DNA from: Paraburkholderia polaris | GTDB taxonomy: Bacteria > Pseudomonadota > Gammaproteobacteria > Burkholderiales > Burkholderiaceae | Reading direction: 5' to 3' | Length of the DNA stretch: 64,000 bases | Assembly: GCF_012927345.1 (NCBI RefSeq) | Contig: NZ_JABBGJ010000036.1 | Coordinates: forward strand, 55,282-119,281 | Part shown: in pieces, positions 9,367 to 18,626 of the stretch | How positions within the stretch are numbered: the first letter of the stretch is position 1 | Layout: each line of letters starts with the position of its first letter | Made by a program: the position numbers and the translations under genes | The notes under the pieces: generated by a model | Told to the model about the DNA's origin: nothing | What the model saw: only the letters and a program-made list of their open reading frames with translations | Databases searched by the model: none

Positions 9367-10413
9367 TCACGCACCCTGAAGCTTGGCGTCCCTACGATAG
9401 TCACTCGGCGAAACGCCTTCCCAGCGCTTGAACGCGCGAGTGAAGTTGCTCGAGTCGCTAAATCCCAGCAAGAAGGTAATTTCGGTAATCGACAACGCCG
9501 ATTGCTGCACATAGCTGGAGGCTAATTCCTTGCGGGTCGCGTCGAGCAGCTCATTGAAATTCGTATCGTGCTGCGAGAGCTTGAACTGCAAAGTGGTCGG
9601 ACTGATACACATCGCGCCGGCGACTTTATCTCTTGAGCAGTCCCCGTTGGGCAGATACTCAATGATCTTCTGCCGCACCGTGCTCACCACATCGTGTTTG
9701 TCGAGACGGGCGATATAGCTAGTGGCGAGGTTGTCGTGCAGTTGCGCCAGCTCAGCGCACGCGCCGGCCAGTGGCTGTTGCAAATCTGGTTTCGGAAACA
9801 CGAGTTCGGGTGCAGTCTGGTCAAAATCGACGGGTGAGCGAAACAGCTTCTCGTAGGGGCCGCTGCCTTCGCGCGGCATCGCATGAGAAAACGCCACGCG
9901 AACAGGATTGAAATCGGCGTGGTAAAGCTGGCGCATCGACAGCACGACAAAACCCATCAGTGCGTCTTCCGTCTCGCCGCACACGGGCACCAGCAGATTC
10001 ATGCGCAGTGAGACCTCGTTGTCGTTTTCAACGATGCTGATTTCGCACGCCTGAGAAGCGAGCCTGAAAAAACGTTCCAGCCGTTGGCAAAATGCCATCA
10101 GGTTTGAACTGGCGGCGAGCGCATAGCCGAGTGCGTGCAAATTCGAAACGTGGATGAACCTGGCGACCGTCAATCCGAAGTAGGGATTGTGCGTCACGTC
10201 AACACAGACCTTATAGAGCCTGGCCATGGTGGCGACCGGCAGCCGCATCATGGGATCGTTTTTCATCAGTGACGGGTCAATGCCGGCTGCTTGAAAAATC
10301 CGGGTGCTATCGACCCCGTTGTGCTCGAGGGCGCGTGAAATCGCCAGTGCGTAGCCACCGATCGTCGTGAGAACGGCGTCGCTGTCGAAGCGGGACGGGG
10401 AGGCTTTCTGCAT
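9367..10413 (-). CDS. AraC-family transcriptional regulator with arabinose-binding-type N-terminal domain
   Basis: About 348 residues. The N-terminal ~230 residues match the effector domain found in OruR/ArgR-type AraC regulators, and the C-terminal ~100 carry two helix-turn-helix motifs, ending in SITEITFLLGFSDSSNFTRAFKRWEGVSPSDYRR, the AraC signature region. ATG at 10413 was chosen over a TTG at 10425; neither has a clear ribosome site. It is transcribed away from the sulfatase gene across a ~450-base gap, the normal arrangement for a local activator, so it probably controls the organosulfate island. The inducer is unknown. Confidence 0.9.
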   Translation of the reverse strand: MQKASPSRFDSDAVLTTIGGYALAISRALEHNGVDSTRIFQAAGIDPSLMKNDPMMRLPVATMARLYKVCVDVTHNPYFGLTVARFIHVSNLHALGYALAASSNLMAFCQRLERFFRLASQACEISIVENDNEVSLRMNLLVPVCGETEDALMGFVVLSMRQLYHADFNPVRVAFSHAMPREGSGPYEKLFRSPVDFDQTAPELVFPKPDLQQPLAGACAELAQLHDNLATSYIARLDKHDVVSTVRQKIIEYLPNGDCSRDKVAGAMCISPTTLQFKLSQHDTNFNELLDATRKELASSYVQQSALSITEITFLLGFSDSSNFTRAFKRWEGVSPSDYRRDAKLQGA

Positions 10414-10869
10414 GATGGACTGCAATTATTGCTGAGCCGGTTTGCTATCGATCACCGGCGGGCGGGGTGTGAATGAAATACGCTCGAGCGTCGATGCGTT
10501 TGCACCGACACCGCGATAGCGTAGTCGCGATTGCACTACAAACTCCATCGGCGTAAATGCCAGGTCAGGGATCGTGACGCGCGTGACCTGCCTGTCTGCA
10601 GGAACTCCAATCAAATATCGTAACACTGCCGAGCGGCTTGCCGCGGCACACAGCGACCTTCCGGCCGTTGCTGACTCCCGCTTCCTCTCAGTGTTTACCC
10701 GCCTCGTGAGCCAGATTGCGTCTCGCGTGACGCGCAAGACCACTGGATTGTCCTCAAAGACCAGCGTCTCGCGGGACGCCGTTCATAAAATGCCTCCGAT
10801 TTGTCTATGACCCGAGAGACCGCGATCCGGCGGCTGGCGTCACGTTTCAGTCAATGACAGGAGACCCTC
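10414..10869. promoter_or_regulatory. Divergent intergenic region between AraC regulator and sulfatase operon
   Basis: About 456 bases without a convincing gene. It must hold the promoters of both the regulator (leftward) and the catabolic genes (rightward). A short AT-rich stretch (CAAATATCGTAAC near 10612) stands out from the GC-rich surroundings. A clean ribosome site, AGGAGA, lies at 10859-10864 just before the sulfatase ATG. I could not identify a specific operator by eye. A 105-codon minus-strand frame ending next to the regulator start is not supported. Confidence 0.5.
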
Positions 10870-13269
10870 ATGACCCGCGAAATCAACCCTGCGACATCCG
10901 CTTCCGATCCGACGGAACCGTCTTCGGAAGAGACGGGCGCAGTCGAGCAGCCCCATCTCACCGCCGTGGCCGCAGCAGGAACGCAGGATCTGCCGTTTCC
11001 CAAGACGCCGACAGCCAGCGCTGCTGGACGCACGTTAGCCGAGTCGAAACATCAGTGGCGCACCAAAGCCAGCCATTTGCGAGCCGACGCGCCGAACGTA
11101 CTGATCATCATGCTGGACGACGTCGGCTTTGCGCATGCCGATACGGTCGGCGGTGCGATTCACACGCCGACGCTCAGCCGCATTGCGGACTCCGGCGTGC
11201 GCTACAACGCTTTCCATACCACTGCCATCTGCTCGGCGACTCGTGCGTCGCTGCTGACGGGGCGCAACCACCATCGCGTGGAATCCGGGACCATCACCGA
11301 GCTCGCGAGCGATTTTGACGGCTACACCGGTGAGATTCCAAAAACGTCGGCGACCATTCCCGAAGTGCTGCAGCACTATGGCTACAGTACCGCGGCATTT
11401 GGGAAGTGGCATAACACGCCAGCCCAGGATGTCTCCGCCGCAGGACCTTTCGACCGCTGGCCGACCGGTTGCGGATTCGATCACTTCTACGGTTTCATGG
11501 GGGCGGAGTCCTCGCAATACGAGCCGAATCTGTATCGCAACACCACGCCGATCGAGCGGCCCAACGATCCGAAGTATCACCTGAGCGAAGACCTGGCGGC
11601 CCAAGCCACAAGCTGGTTGCGCCAGCAACATGCGCTCGCGCCGGACAAGCCATTTCTGATGTATTGGGCGCCGGGCGCGGTGCATGGCCCGCACCAGGTC
11701 TTCGGTGAGTGGTCGGATAAGTACAAGGGACAATTCGACGACGGTTGGGACGTCTATCGCGCGCAGGCGTTCAAGCGTCAGAAGGCGCTCGGCTGGATTC
11801 CGGCCGACAGCATCCTGACGCCGCGTCCCGACACGATGCCCGCGTGGGATAGCCTCAGTGACGATGAAAAGAGATTCCAGGCGCGCCTGATGGAGGTGTA
11901 CGCCGGTTTCCTCGAGCATGCCGACACACAGGCCGGCAAGGTCGTGGATGAACTGGAGCGGCTGGGCCTGCGTGACAACACGATGATCTTTTACGTGTTG
12001 TCGGATAACGGCGCGTCCTCTGAGGGCTGGAGCGGCACCATCAACGAAATGCTGACGCTCAACGGCGTGCCGATGCCTTTTGCGCAACAGATGAAAATCC
12101 TCGAAGAGGAATACGGCGGCCTGCCCGCGTTGGGCGGTCCGAAGGTGGCGAACATGTATCACGCCGGCTGGGCCTGGGCGGGAGAAAGTCCGTTTCAGGG
12201 CACCAAGCTGGTGGCCGGATATTTCGGCGGTACCCGTGTTCCCATGGCGGTTTCGTGGCCCAAGGGCATCAAGGCCGATACCAACGTGCGTGGGCAGTTC
12301 CATCATGTCAACGATATCGCGCCGACGATCTACGACGTCATCGGCATTACGCCGCCGGAGTCGGTCAATGGGCTGAAGCAGGATCCGCTGGACGGCGTCA
12401 GCCTGGCGTATACGTTTGCCGACAGCGAGGTAGCCACACAGAAAACGCATCAGTACTTCGAAGTTTTCGGCAGCCGCGGGATCTACTCGGACGGCTGGAT
12501 GGCGTCTGTTTTCGGGCCACGCGTGCCATGGTTGCCGGGCGCCTACGCCGCCTATGCGAACTGGAATCCGGAGGAAGACGTCTGGGCCCTGTACAAGCTC
12601 GACGGCGACTATTCGCAATCGACCGATATTTCGCGCGACTACCCGCAAAAGCTTGCGGAATTGAAGCAGAAGTTCGATGAAGAGGCGCGCGCCAATCACG
12701 TTTATCCGATCGGCGCGGGATTGGGGCCGCTTCTCAATCCCGATGCACGGGTGGGCACGACTCAGACCGAATGGCACTTCAATACGGAAATCACACGTCT
12801 GCCCGAATTCTGTGCGCCCAACCTGCGCGCGCGCAACAATCGGGTAATGGTCGACGTCGAAGTAGCCGCCGAAGGCAGTGGCGTGCTCTATTCGCTGGGC
12901 GCCGTAGCCGGCGGTCTGGTGCTCTATATGGACGACGGCTATCTCCACTACGAATACAACTTCCTCGGCGTGGTGAGAACGCGCTTACGTTCTGCGGACA
13001 GGATTGCACCGGGTTCGCATCGATTCGATCTCGAGACTGTGATGAGCGGACCGGCACCCGGCGCGCCTGCAACCCTGGTGATGGGCGTCGATGGCGTGGA
13101 AGTGGCGCGAGGCACGACACCGTTCACCGTCCCGCTTGCGTTCAGCGCGAGTGAAACCTTCAATGTCGGCGTCGACCTGGGTTGTCCGGTTACGCTGGAC
13201 TATCGTGACCGCGCGCCGTTCAGATTCAACGGCCAGATCAACGACGTGCATATCGTGTACTTGCCATGA
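10870..13269 (+). CDS. Type I sulfatase (AtsA-like arylsulfatase family), cytoplasmic
   Basis: 799 residues, the size of long AtsA-like arylsulfatases. The metal-binding start (VLIIMLDDVGF, Asp83/Asp84) is followed by the formylglycine motif CSATRASLLTG with Cys121; this is the C-x-A-x-R variant rather than the commoner C-x-P-x-R. Later landmarks are GKWHNTP and the metal-site SDNGASSEG around residue 380. A C-terminal beta-rich domain of ~150 residues follows the catalytic part. The N-terminus is hydrophilic with no signal peptide, so the enzyme should be cytosolic and its substrate imported. The enzyme hydrolyses a sulfate ester to an alcohol or phenol plus sulfate. Its stop overlaps the GMC dehydrogenase start by four bases, pointing to an alcohol product that is oxidised next. 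A sulfatase maturase is encoded 12 kb downstream. Confidence 0.93.
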   Translation: MTREINPATSASDPTEPSSEETGAVEQPHLTAVAAAGTQDLPFPKTPTASAAGRTLAESKHQWRTKASHLRADAPNVLIIMLDDVGFAHADTVGGAIHTPTLSRIADSGVRYNAFHTTAICSATRASLLTGRNHHRVESGTITELASDFDGYTGEIPKTSATIPEVLQHYGYSTAAFGKWHNTPAQDVSAAGPFDRWPTGCGFDHFYGFMGAESSQYEPNLYRNTTPIERPNDPKYHLSEDLAAQATSWLRQQHALAPDKPFLMYWAPGAVHGPHQVFGEWSDKYKGQFDDGWDVYRAQAFKRQKALGWIPADSILTPRPDTMPAWDSLSDDEKRFQARLMEVYAGFLEHADTQAGKVVDELERLGLRDNTMIFYVLSDNGASSEGWSGTINEMLTLNGVPMPFAQQMKILEEEYGGLPALGGPKVANMYHAGWAWAGESPFQGTKLVAGYFGGTRVPMAVSWPKGIKADTNVRGQFHHVNDIAPTIYDVIGITPPESVNGLKQDPLDGVSLAYTFADSEVATQKTHQYFEVFGSRGIYSDGWMASVFGPRVPWLPGAYAAYANWNPEEDVWALYKLDGDYSQSTDISRDYPQKLAELKQKFDEEARANHVYPIGAGLGPLLNPDARVGTTQTEWHFNTEITRLPEFCAPNLRARNNRVMVDVEVAAEGSGVLYSLGAVAGGLVLYMDDGYLHYEYNFLGVVRTRLRSADRIAPGSHRFDLETVMSGPAPGAPATLVMGVDGVEVARGTTPFTVPLAFSASETFNVGVDLGCPVTLDYRDRAPFRFNGQINDVHIVYLP

Positions 13270-14894
13270 TCGACTACATCGTCATTGGCGGTGGGTCGGC
13301 GGGCTGCGTGCTGGCAGCCCGCCTGAGCGAGGACCCACGCGTTCAGGTTTGCCTGCTCGAAGCGGGCGCATCCGATAACAGTGCGTTGATTCAATGTCCG
13401 GCGGGTTTAGCCGCGTTGATCCCCTATCGCATCTTCAATTGGGCATTCAATACCATTCCCAATCCCGGGATGAACGGCCGGATCGGCTACCAGCCACGTG
13501 GCAAGGCGCTGGGCGGGAGTAGTTCGATCAACGGGATGATGTATATCCGCGGCGACCGGACCGACTACGATCAATGGGCGGAGGCGGGCAACGTTGGGTG
13601 GAGTTATGACGACGTGTTGCCGTACTTCAGGAAATCGGAGAACAACGAGTTTTGGGGCAGCAATGCCTATCACGGCGCCGGCGGTCCGCTGAATGTGGCG
13701 GATGTGCTGGAACCGAGCGTCTATGCAAGAGCGTTCGTCGAGGCTGGCGTGCAGGGGGGACATTCGCCCAATCCTGACTTCAATGGCGATCATCAGTTGG
13801 GGATCGGACTGACGCAGGTCACGCAAAAGAACGGCGAACGCTGCAGTACCGCCAAGGCGTTTCTGACACCGAATCTCGGCCGGCCGAACCTGCAGGTCAT
13901 CACTGGCGCGCATGCCACGCGAATCCTGATGGAGGGCAAGCGCGCGGTCGGCGTCGAGTTTCGGCAGGGCGGCGAGATCAAGGTCCTGAAGGCGAGGCAA
14001 GAAGTCCTGTTGTCGGCCGGCGCGTTGCAGTCGCCGCAAATTCTGATGCTCTCGGGCATCGGGCCGGCAGAGCATTTGCAGCAGCACGGCATCCCCGTCG
14101 TCCACGATTCGCCGGGCGTAGGCAAGAACCTGCAGGATCACATCGATATCGTCCACAGTTACGAAGCCGGGGCGTCGCGAGGGCTGTTCGGCCTGTCGCT
14201 GTCGGGTGTGTGGTCTGCGGCGAAGGGCATTCGTACCTGGGCGAAATATCGACGCGGCGTGCTGACGTCCAACTTCGCGGAGGGCACGGGCTTTGTGAAG
14301 ACGCTGCCGGAAGAAGCGCGCCCGGATGTGCAGCTCGTATTCATCGTTGCAAAACTGATCGATCACGGCCGGAAGATATTGATCGGCAATGGTTACTCGG
14401 TTCATTGTGGGCTGTTGCGTCCCAAATCCCGTGGCAGCGTTTCATTGGCGAGCGCCGACCCGTTGGCACCGCCGCTGATCGACACGAATTTCCTCGCCGA
14501 TCAGGATGATGTGAGTCGTCTGATTCGCGCTTTTAAACTGGTACGCGGGATCATGCGTCAGCCGGCTCTCTCGCGATTTGGTGGCAAGGAATCCCGAAAC
14601 TCGGCGCGCGCACAAACCGACGCCCAGATCGAAGCGTTCATTCGCAACCACGCTGACTGCGCTTATCACCCGGTTGGGACCTGTCGCATGGGTAGCGGCG
14701 CGCTCGATGTGGTCGACGATCAACTGCGCGTGAAAGGGGCGCAGGGCTTGCGGGTGGTCGATGCGTCGATCATGCCGGACATCGTGTCCGGCAATACCAA
14801 TGCGCCGACCATCATGATCGCGGAGAAAGCCGCCGACATGATCAAGGCAGCCGCGCTGGCGGTTACCCGAGAGGGAGCATGCAGCACTTCCTGA
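13266..14894 (+). CDS. GMC-family FAD-dependent alcohol dehydrogenase (choline dehydrogenase/AlkJ-like)
   Basis: 542 residues with the N-terminal FAD-binding motif YIVIGGGSAGCVLAARLSE, the first GMC signature (GKALGGSSSINGMMYIRG) and the second (GALQSPQILMLSGIGP). The C-terminal active-site region has HPVGTCRMG with the catalytic His and SGNTNAPTIMIAEKAA with the conserved Asn. This family oxidises primary or secondary alcohols to aldehydes or ketones, passing electrons to a carrier or the quinone pool. Translational overlap with the sulfatase suggests it acts on the alcohol that sulfatase releases. It is unlikely to be choline dehydrogenase: no betaine aldehyde genes or BetI are nearby. Confidence 0.92.
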   Translation: MIDYIVIGGGSAGCVLAARLSEDPRVQVCLLEAGASDNSALIQCPAGLAALIPYRIFNWAFNTIPNPGMNGRIGYQPRGKALGGSSSINGMMYIRGDRTDYDQWAEAGNVGWSYDDVLPYFRKSENNEFWGSNAYHGAGGPLNVADVLEPSVYARAFVEAGVQGGHSPNPDFNGDHQLGIGLTQVTQKNGERCSTAKAFLTPNLGRPNLQVITGAHATRILMEGKRAVGVEFRQGGEIKVLKARQEVLLSAGALQSPQILMLSGIGPAEHLQQHGIPVVHDSPGVGKNLQDHIDIVHSYEAGASRGLFGLSLSGVWSAAKGIRTWAKYRRGVLTSNFAEGTGFVKTLPEEARPDVQLVFIVAKLIDHGRKILIGNGYSVHCGLLRPKSRGSVSLASADPLAPPLIDTNFLADQDDVSRLIRAFKLVRGIMRQPALSRFGGKESRNSARAQTDAQIEAFIRNHADCAYHPVGTCRMGSGALDVVDDQLRVKGAQGLRVVDASIMPDIVSGNTNAPTIMIAEKAADMIKAAALAVTREGACSTS

Positions 14895-15151
14895 AGGCGG
14901 CTTGCCTCGCGATCTATGGATTCGCGCTTGCCAGCCTCGTTGCGCCCGGACCATCGAGTGGCCTCGCTCATGGTGTGGAGATCGTGGCGATGGCCTTTCT
15001 TGTTATCCACGCACTCGAGGTTGTCTTTGCCTTCGAGAGATTGCGGCTGTACCGGGGGCCGCTGATGCTCAGCGTGCTTCTAACGCTCCTGTTCGGCGTG
15101 CTGCACTGGATGCCCCTCGTGAAGGCACGATCGCGCGGCACAAAAAATTAG
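14879..15151 (+). CDS. Small membrane protein, DUF1145-like
   Basis: 90 residues with about three hydrophobic segments and a basic C-terminus. Its start lies inside the end of the GMC gene (16-base overlap) and follows GAGGGA at correct spacing, so it is probably translated. The layout (helix, VEIVAMAFLVIHALEVVFAF, then LMLSVLLTLLFGVLHW) resembles small YhhL/DUF1145 proteins, but I am not certain of the family. Function unknown. Its position suggests a membrane accessory of the alcohol dehydrogenase or transport step. Confidence 0.7.
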   Translation: MQHFLKAACLAIYGFALASLVAPGPSSGLAHGVEIVAMAFLVIHALEVVFAFERLRLYRGPLMLSVLLTLLFGVLHWMPLVKARSRGTKN

Positions 15152-15172
15152 AGCCGCGGCGGCATTGGGCAA

Positions 15173-15201
15173 GAGGCGGAACGCAAAGCGCTTTCCGCCT
15201 C
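15173..15201 (+). terminator. Strong hairpin between the first three genes and the racemase gene
   Basis: Perfect 9-bp arms GAGGCGGAA and TTCCGCCTC enclose an inner CGC-AAA-GCG hairpin. No T-run follows, so it may be a partial terminator, an RNA-processing site or a message stabiliser separating the sulfatase module from the beta-oxidation module. Confidence 0.5.
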
Positions 15202-15262
15202 ATTTCACCGTTCGCCTGGCGCTGCGCCGGCTCATCATTTTTATCTCCAAAGGAGCAGAACC

Positions 15263-16396
15263 ATGGGTGTTCTCGACGGCATTCGCGTCGTGGAAATTGC
15301 CGGCATTGGCCCAGCGCCATTTTGCGGCATGTTGCTCGCTGACATGGGCGCCGAAGTCATTCTGATCGAGCGCGCCGATGCTGACGGCGGCGGCATGCTC
15401 GATCTCGGCAAGAGCGCTATCGTCAATCGCGGCAAACAGTCCGTTGCGCTGAACCTGAAGGACGCGCGTGCGATCGACGCCGTCCTGCGATTGATCGACG
15501 GCGCGGACGCATTGATCGAAGGGATGCGTCCCGGTGTGCTGGAACGACTGGGTCTTGGACCGGACATCTGCCTGGCGCGCAATCCGCGCCTAGTGTACGG
15601 GCGCATGACCGGGTGGGGACAGACGGGGCCGTTGGCACAGGCGGCCGGACACGACCTGAACTACGTCGCGCTCTCCGGCGCGCTCTGGTTCGCAGGCGAG
15701 CCCGGCAGGCCGCCTATGCCGCCCCCTACGCTATTGGGCGATCTGGGCGGCGGTGCGCTGTATCTGGCAATGGGCGTCCTCGCAGGCATTCTGAGCGCGC
15801 GTCGCACGGGCTGTGGGCAGGTGGTGGACGCTGCCATCGTCGACGGCAGCGCCAATCTGATGAACCTGTTGCTGTCGGTGCACGCCGCAGGGCATCAACC
15901 CATCGAACGCGGCCGCGGTCTTCTGGACGGGCCGCACTGGAGCGGCACTTACGCATGTGCCGACGGTCATTTCGTCAGCGTGCAGGCGCTGGAGCCGCAA
16001 TTTAATGCGCTGCTATTCAACAAGCTGGGGTTGGGTGAGGATCCGGATTTCAGGCAGCCCTATCACCCGCATCGCTGGGGCGCGCTGCGCGAACGGCTGG
16101 CGGCATTGTTCGTCACCCAGCCCCGGCAGCATTGGGTCAACCTGCTCGAAGGCAGCGATGCCTGTTTCGCGCCGGTGCTGACACCGGTTGAAGCCATGGC
16201 GCATCCGCATATGGCCGCTCGCGGCGTCTATGCCGAGCGCGACGGAATATTGCAAGCCGCACCGGCGCCGCGGTTCTCCGCGACACCGTCCGCCTCTGCC
16301 AGCACGGTGCCGCACCGTGGCGAGCATGGCGTCGCGATTCTTCGCGCCGCCGGCATGAGCGAAAGCGAAATCGCGCAATTGCTCTCCGCTCATTGA
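15263..16396 (+). CDS. Alpha-methylacyl-CoA racemase-like CaiB/BaiF family protein
   Basis: 377 residues, the usual length for this class III CoA-transferase family. The start follows AAAGGAG. Within the family it looks more like alpha-methylacyl-CoA racemase (AMACR/MCR) than like formyl- or succinyl-CoA transferases: it has MTGWGQTGPLAQAAGHDLNY, with the His of the catalytic pair, and LLGDLGGGALYLAMG with the Asp. The enzyme interconverts R and S 2-methylacyl-CoA thioesters so that an S-specific acyl-CoA dehydrogenase can act. Its presence with a dehydrogenase, hydratase, SCP-x thiolase and HSD10-like SDR suggests a 2-methyl-branched substrate. A CoA-transferase role cannot be excluded. Confidence 0.85.
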   Translation: MGVLDGIRVVEIAGIGPAPFCGMLLADMGAEVILIERADADGGGMLDLGKSAIVNRGKQSVALNLKDARAIDAVLRLIDGADALIEGMRPGVLERLGLGPDICLARNPRLVYGRMTGWGQTGPLAQAAGHDLNYVALSGALWFAGEPGRPPMPPPTLLGDLGGGALYLAMGVLAGILSARRTGCGQVVDAAIVDGSANLMNLLLSVHAAGHQPIERGRGLLDGPHWSGTYACADGHFVSVQALEPQFNALLFNKLGLGEDPDFRQPYHPHRWGALRERLAALFVTQPRQHWVNLLEGSDACFAPVLTPVEAMAHPHMAARGVYAERDGILQAAPAPRFSATPSASASTVPHRGEHGVAILRAAGMSESEIAQLLSAH

Positions 16397-16551
16397 TGCT
16401 CGGTCCCGCGCGACATATCGCCGGGACCTGCGTCTTCATTCCAATGACCTGTTGCGACCGGCAGTTCTCCCTACGATCACCACACTCGCCAATTTCTTGA
16501 GGGCGGCGCATTCGTCGAGCGTCCTGATCACTAAAAAAGTATGGAGATGTC

Positions 16552-17337
16552 ATGAACGAAGACGTTCTGTTGTACGAGGTCGAAGGGTCTGTCGCCCGTT
16601 TGACGCTGAATCGCCCGAAGGCGATGAATTCGCTGAACCTGGCCATGCTCGCGGAGCTCGATCGCCGCCTGACTGAAATCGCAGACGACAACGAAATGCG
16701 CGTGCTCGTTCTCACCGGTTCCGGCGCGGCCTTCTGTGCCGGCGCGGACCTGAAGGAAGTGTTGGCGGGCCAAAGCCTCGGCCCCGGTGAAGCGGATTTT
16801 CTCGATCGCGCAAACCAGGTGTTTGGCCGGCTGCGCAACTTCCCGAAGCCCGTGATCGCAGCGTTGAACGGCGTCACGATGGCGGGCGGCCTGGAACTGG
16901 CGATGTGCGCCGACCTGGTCGTTGCCGCGGAGAGCGCCACGCTTGCCGACGCACACGCGAACTTCGGCGTGTATCCGGGCGCAGGTGGCGCGGCTGTGCT
17001 GCCGCGACTCATTCCGCTCAACATGGCGATGTATCTGCTGCTAACCGGCAAGTCGCTGTCGGCCACCGAGATGAAAGCATGTGGCCTTGTCTGCGAAGTG
17101 CATCCGGATGAAGCCTTCGCTGGCGCCGTGATGAAGCTGGCCGCGCACATCGCGCGTAAGAGCCCGATTGCGCTGCGCCGCATGAAAGAAGTGGCACGCC
17201 AATCCGCCGACAAGACACGCGACGACGCCTTGCTGCACGAACAGGTGATGCTGCGTCAACACATGCGTACCTTTGACTTCCACGAAGGCTTGCAGGCCTT
17301 CGCCGAAAAGCGCGCGCCCCAGTTCCAGGGCCGCTGA
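16552..17337 (+). CDS. Enoyl-CoA hydratase/isomerase family protein
   Basis: 261 residues with the crotonase fold signatures: VARLTLNRPKAMNSLN at the N-terminus, the oxyanion-hole segment SGAAFCAGADLKE, and PVIAALNGVTMAGGLELAMCADLVVA. Gly in AGG and the acidic residue positions fit a hydratase, though crotonase members with other reactions look alike. ATG is preceded by GGAG. Expected reaction: addition of water to the trans-2-enoyl-CoA produced by the acyl-CoA dehydrogenase encoded two genes downstream. Confidence 0.9.
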   Translation: MNEDVLLYEVEGSVARLTLNRPKAMNSLNLAMLAELDRRLTEIADDNEMRVLVLTGSGAAFCAGADLKEVLAGQSLGPGEADFLDRANQVFGRLRNFPKPVIAALNGVTMAGGLELAMCADLVVAAESATLADAHANFGVYPGAGGAAVLPRLIPLNMAMYLLLTGKSLSATEMKACGLVCEVHPDEAFAGAVMKLAAHIARKSPIALRRMKEVARQSADKTRDDALLHEQVMLRQHMRTFDFHEGLQAFAEKRAPQFQGR

Positions 17338-17362
17338 ATCACATCGTAACGAGAACAGAAAC

Positions 17363-18604
17363 ATGAGCGATATCTATGTGGTCGGCGTCGGCATGACTGC
17401 CTTTGGGCGCCTGCTTGAAAAGTCCGTGTATGACATGGTTGGAGAAGCGGTTGGGCTTGCGTTGAAGGACGCCGGTTGCGGCGCGGCCGACATCGGCTCC
17501 GCGTATTACGGAACCATGACGAACGGCCAGTTTCAAGGCCAAACCGCGATCCCGGGTCCGATTGCGATGCGCCGCCTCGGTATTGAGGGCGTACCGGTGT
17601 TCACGGTGGAAAACGCCTGCGCCACCGGTTCGTCAGCGTTCAACCTGGCGACGCTGGCGTTGCGCTCGGGCAGCTGCGATATCGCGCTGGCCGTCGGCGC
17701 GGAGAAGATGAATATTCCGGACAAGGCGAAGATGTTTGCGGCCTTCGACGGCGGCTGGGACGTGTCGACCGTGGAGCGGAACAAAGAGACGCTGCTCGCC
17801 ATGGGCGAGGGTGTGACGCCGCCGCCAGGCACCATGTCGGAGCGCCCGTACAGCGTTTTCATGGACGTGTATGCCGCCATTTGCCGCAACCACATGCTGC
17901 GTTACGGCACTACCCAGCGGCAGATCGCTGCAGTCGCCGCAAAAAACCATCAACACTCAGTGCACAACCCGCTGGCGCAGTTCCAACAGCCCTTCAGTAT
18001 CGAGGAAGTATTGGCGTCGCCGCCGATCGCCTATCCGTTGACCACGTTGATGTGTTCTCCCATCAGCGACGGTGCGGCTGCTGTTGTGCTGTGCAATGCG
18101 GCGGGCCTGAAGCGGCTCAATGGTGCGGCCCACCGCGCGGTGCGTGTACTCGCCAGCGTCGTGCAAACCGGCTCCACGCGCGGCCTCGATGAACCGCACA
18201 AGATCGTTGCACATCTCGCGGCCAAACAGGCCTACGAACAGGCCGGGGTGGCGCCTGCCGATGTCGATGTCGCCGAGGTTCACGACGCCTCTGCGATCGG
18301 TGAAATTCTCAATGCCGAGTCGTTGATGCTGGTGCCGTTCGGCGAAGGCGGCCCGGCAGCGGAACGGGGCGACTTTACGGTTGGCGGCCGCATGCCGATC
18401 AACCCTTCTGGCGGCCTCGAGTCGAAGGGCCACCCCATCGGTGCAACCGGTCTCGGCCAGATTCACGAACTGGTGACCCAGTTGCGCGGAGAAGCGGGCA
18501 AGCGCCAGGTGGACAACGCCCGCGTTGCGATTCAGGAAAACGGTGGCGGTCTTTACGGTATCGAAGAAGCCGTGGTGGCCGTGACGATCCTCGCCAAACA
18601 GTAA
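17363..18604 (+). CDS. SCP-x/lipid-transfer-type thiolase
   Basis: 413 residues from ATG at 17363; the frame is open further upstream but only by reading over the hydratase gene. The N-terminus (DIYVVGVGMTAFG) and VENACATGSSAFN with nucleophile Cys86 mark the SCP-x/Ltp thiolase group. The C-terminal GHPIGATGL supplies the active-site His, and the usual CxG loop of classical thiolases is replaced by NGGGLYG, as in SCP-x enzymes. These thiolases cleave 2-methyl-3-ketoacyl-CoA or sterol side-chain CoA esters; some relatives are retro-aldolases. The context of a full beta-oxidation set favours thiolytic cleavage. Confidence 0.88.
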   Translation: MSDIYVVGVGMTAFGRLLEKSVYDMVGEAVGLALKDAGCGAADIGSAYYGTMTNGQFQGQTAIPGPIAMRRLGIEGVPVFTVENACATGSSAFNLATLALRSGSCDIALAVGAEKMNIPDKAKMFAAFDGGWDVSTVERNKETLLAMGEGVTPPPGTMSERPYSVFMDVYAAICRNHMLRYGTTQRQIAAVAAKNHQHSVHNPLAQFQQPFSIEEVLASPPIAYPLTTLMCSPISDGAAAVVLCNAAGLKRLNGAAHRAVRVLASVVQTGSTRGLDEPHKIVAHLAAKQAYEQAGVAPADVDVAEVHDASAIGEILNAESLMLVPFGEGGPAAERGDFTVGGRMPINPSGGLESKGHPIGATGLGQIHELVTQLRGEAGKRQVDNARVAIQENGGGLYGIEEAVVAVTILAKQ

Positions 18605-18626
18605 GTCATTCAGGGAAGCCGAGAAG

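Noticed and set aside
10426..10743. 105-codon minus-strand frame ending next to the AraC start
   Set aside because: No recognised family, no ribosome site and Arg-rich composition; the region is better explained as a divergent promoter.
11035..12948. 637-codon minus-strand frame opposite the sulfatase
   Set aside because: Shadow of the sulfatase, whose catalytic motifs are intact on the plus strand.
13266..14894. Choline dehydrogenase for glycine betaine synthesis
   Set aside because: No betB or betI context; the gene is coupled to a sulfatase and followed by CoA-ester genes.
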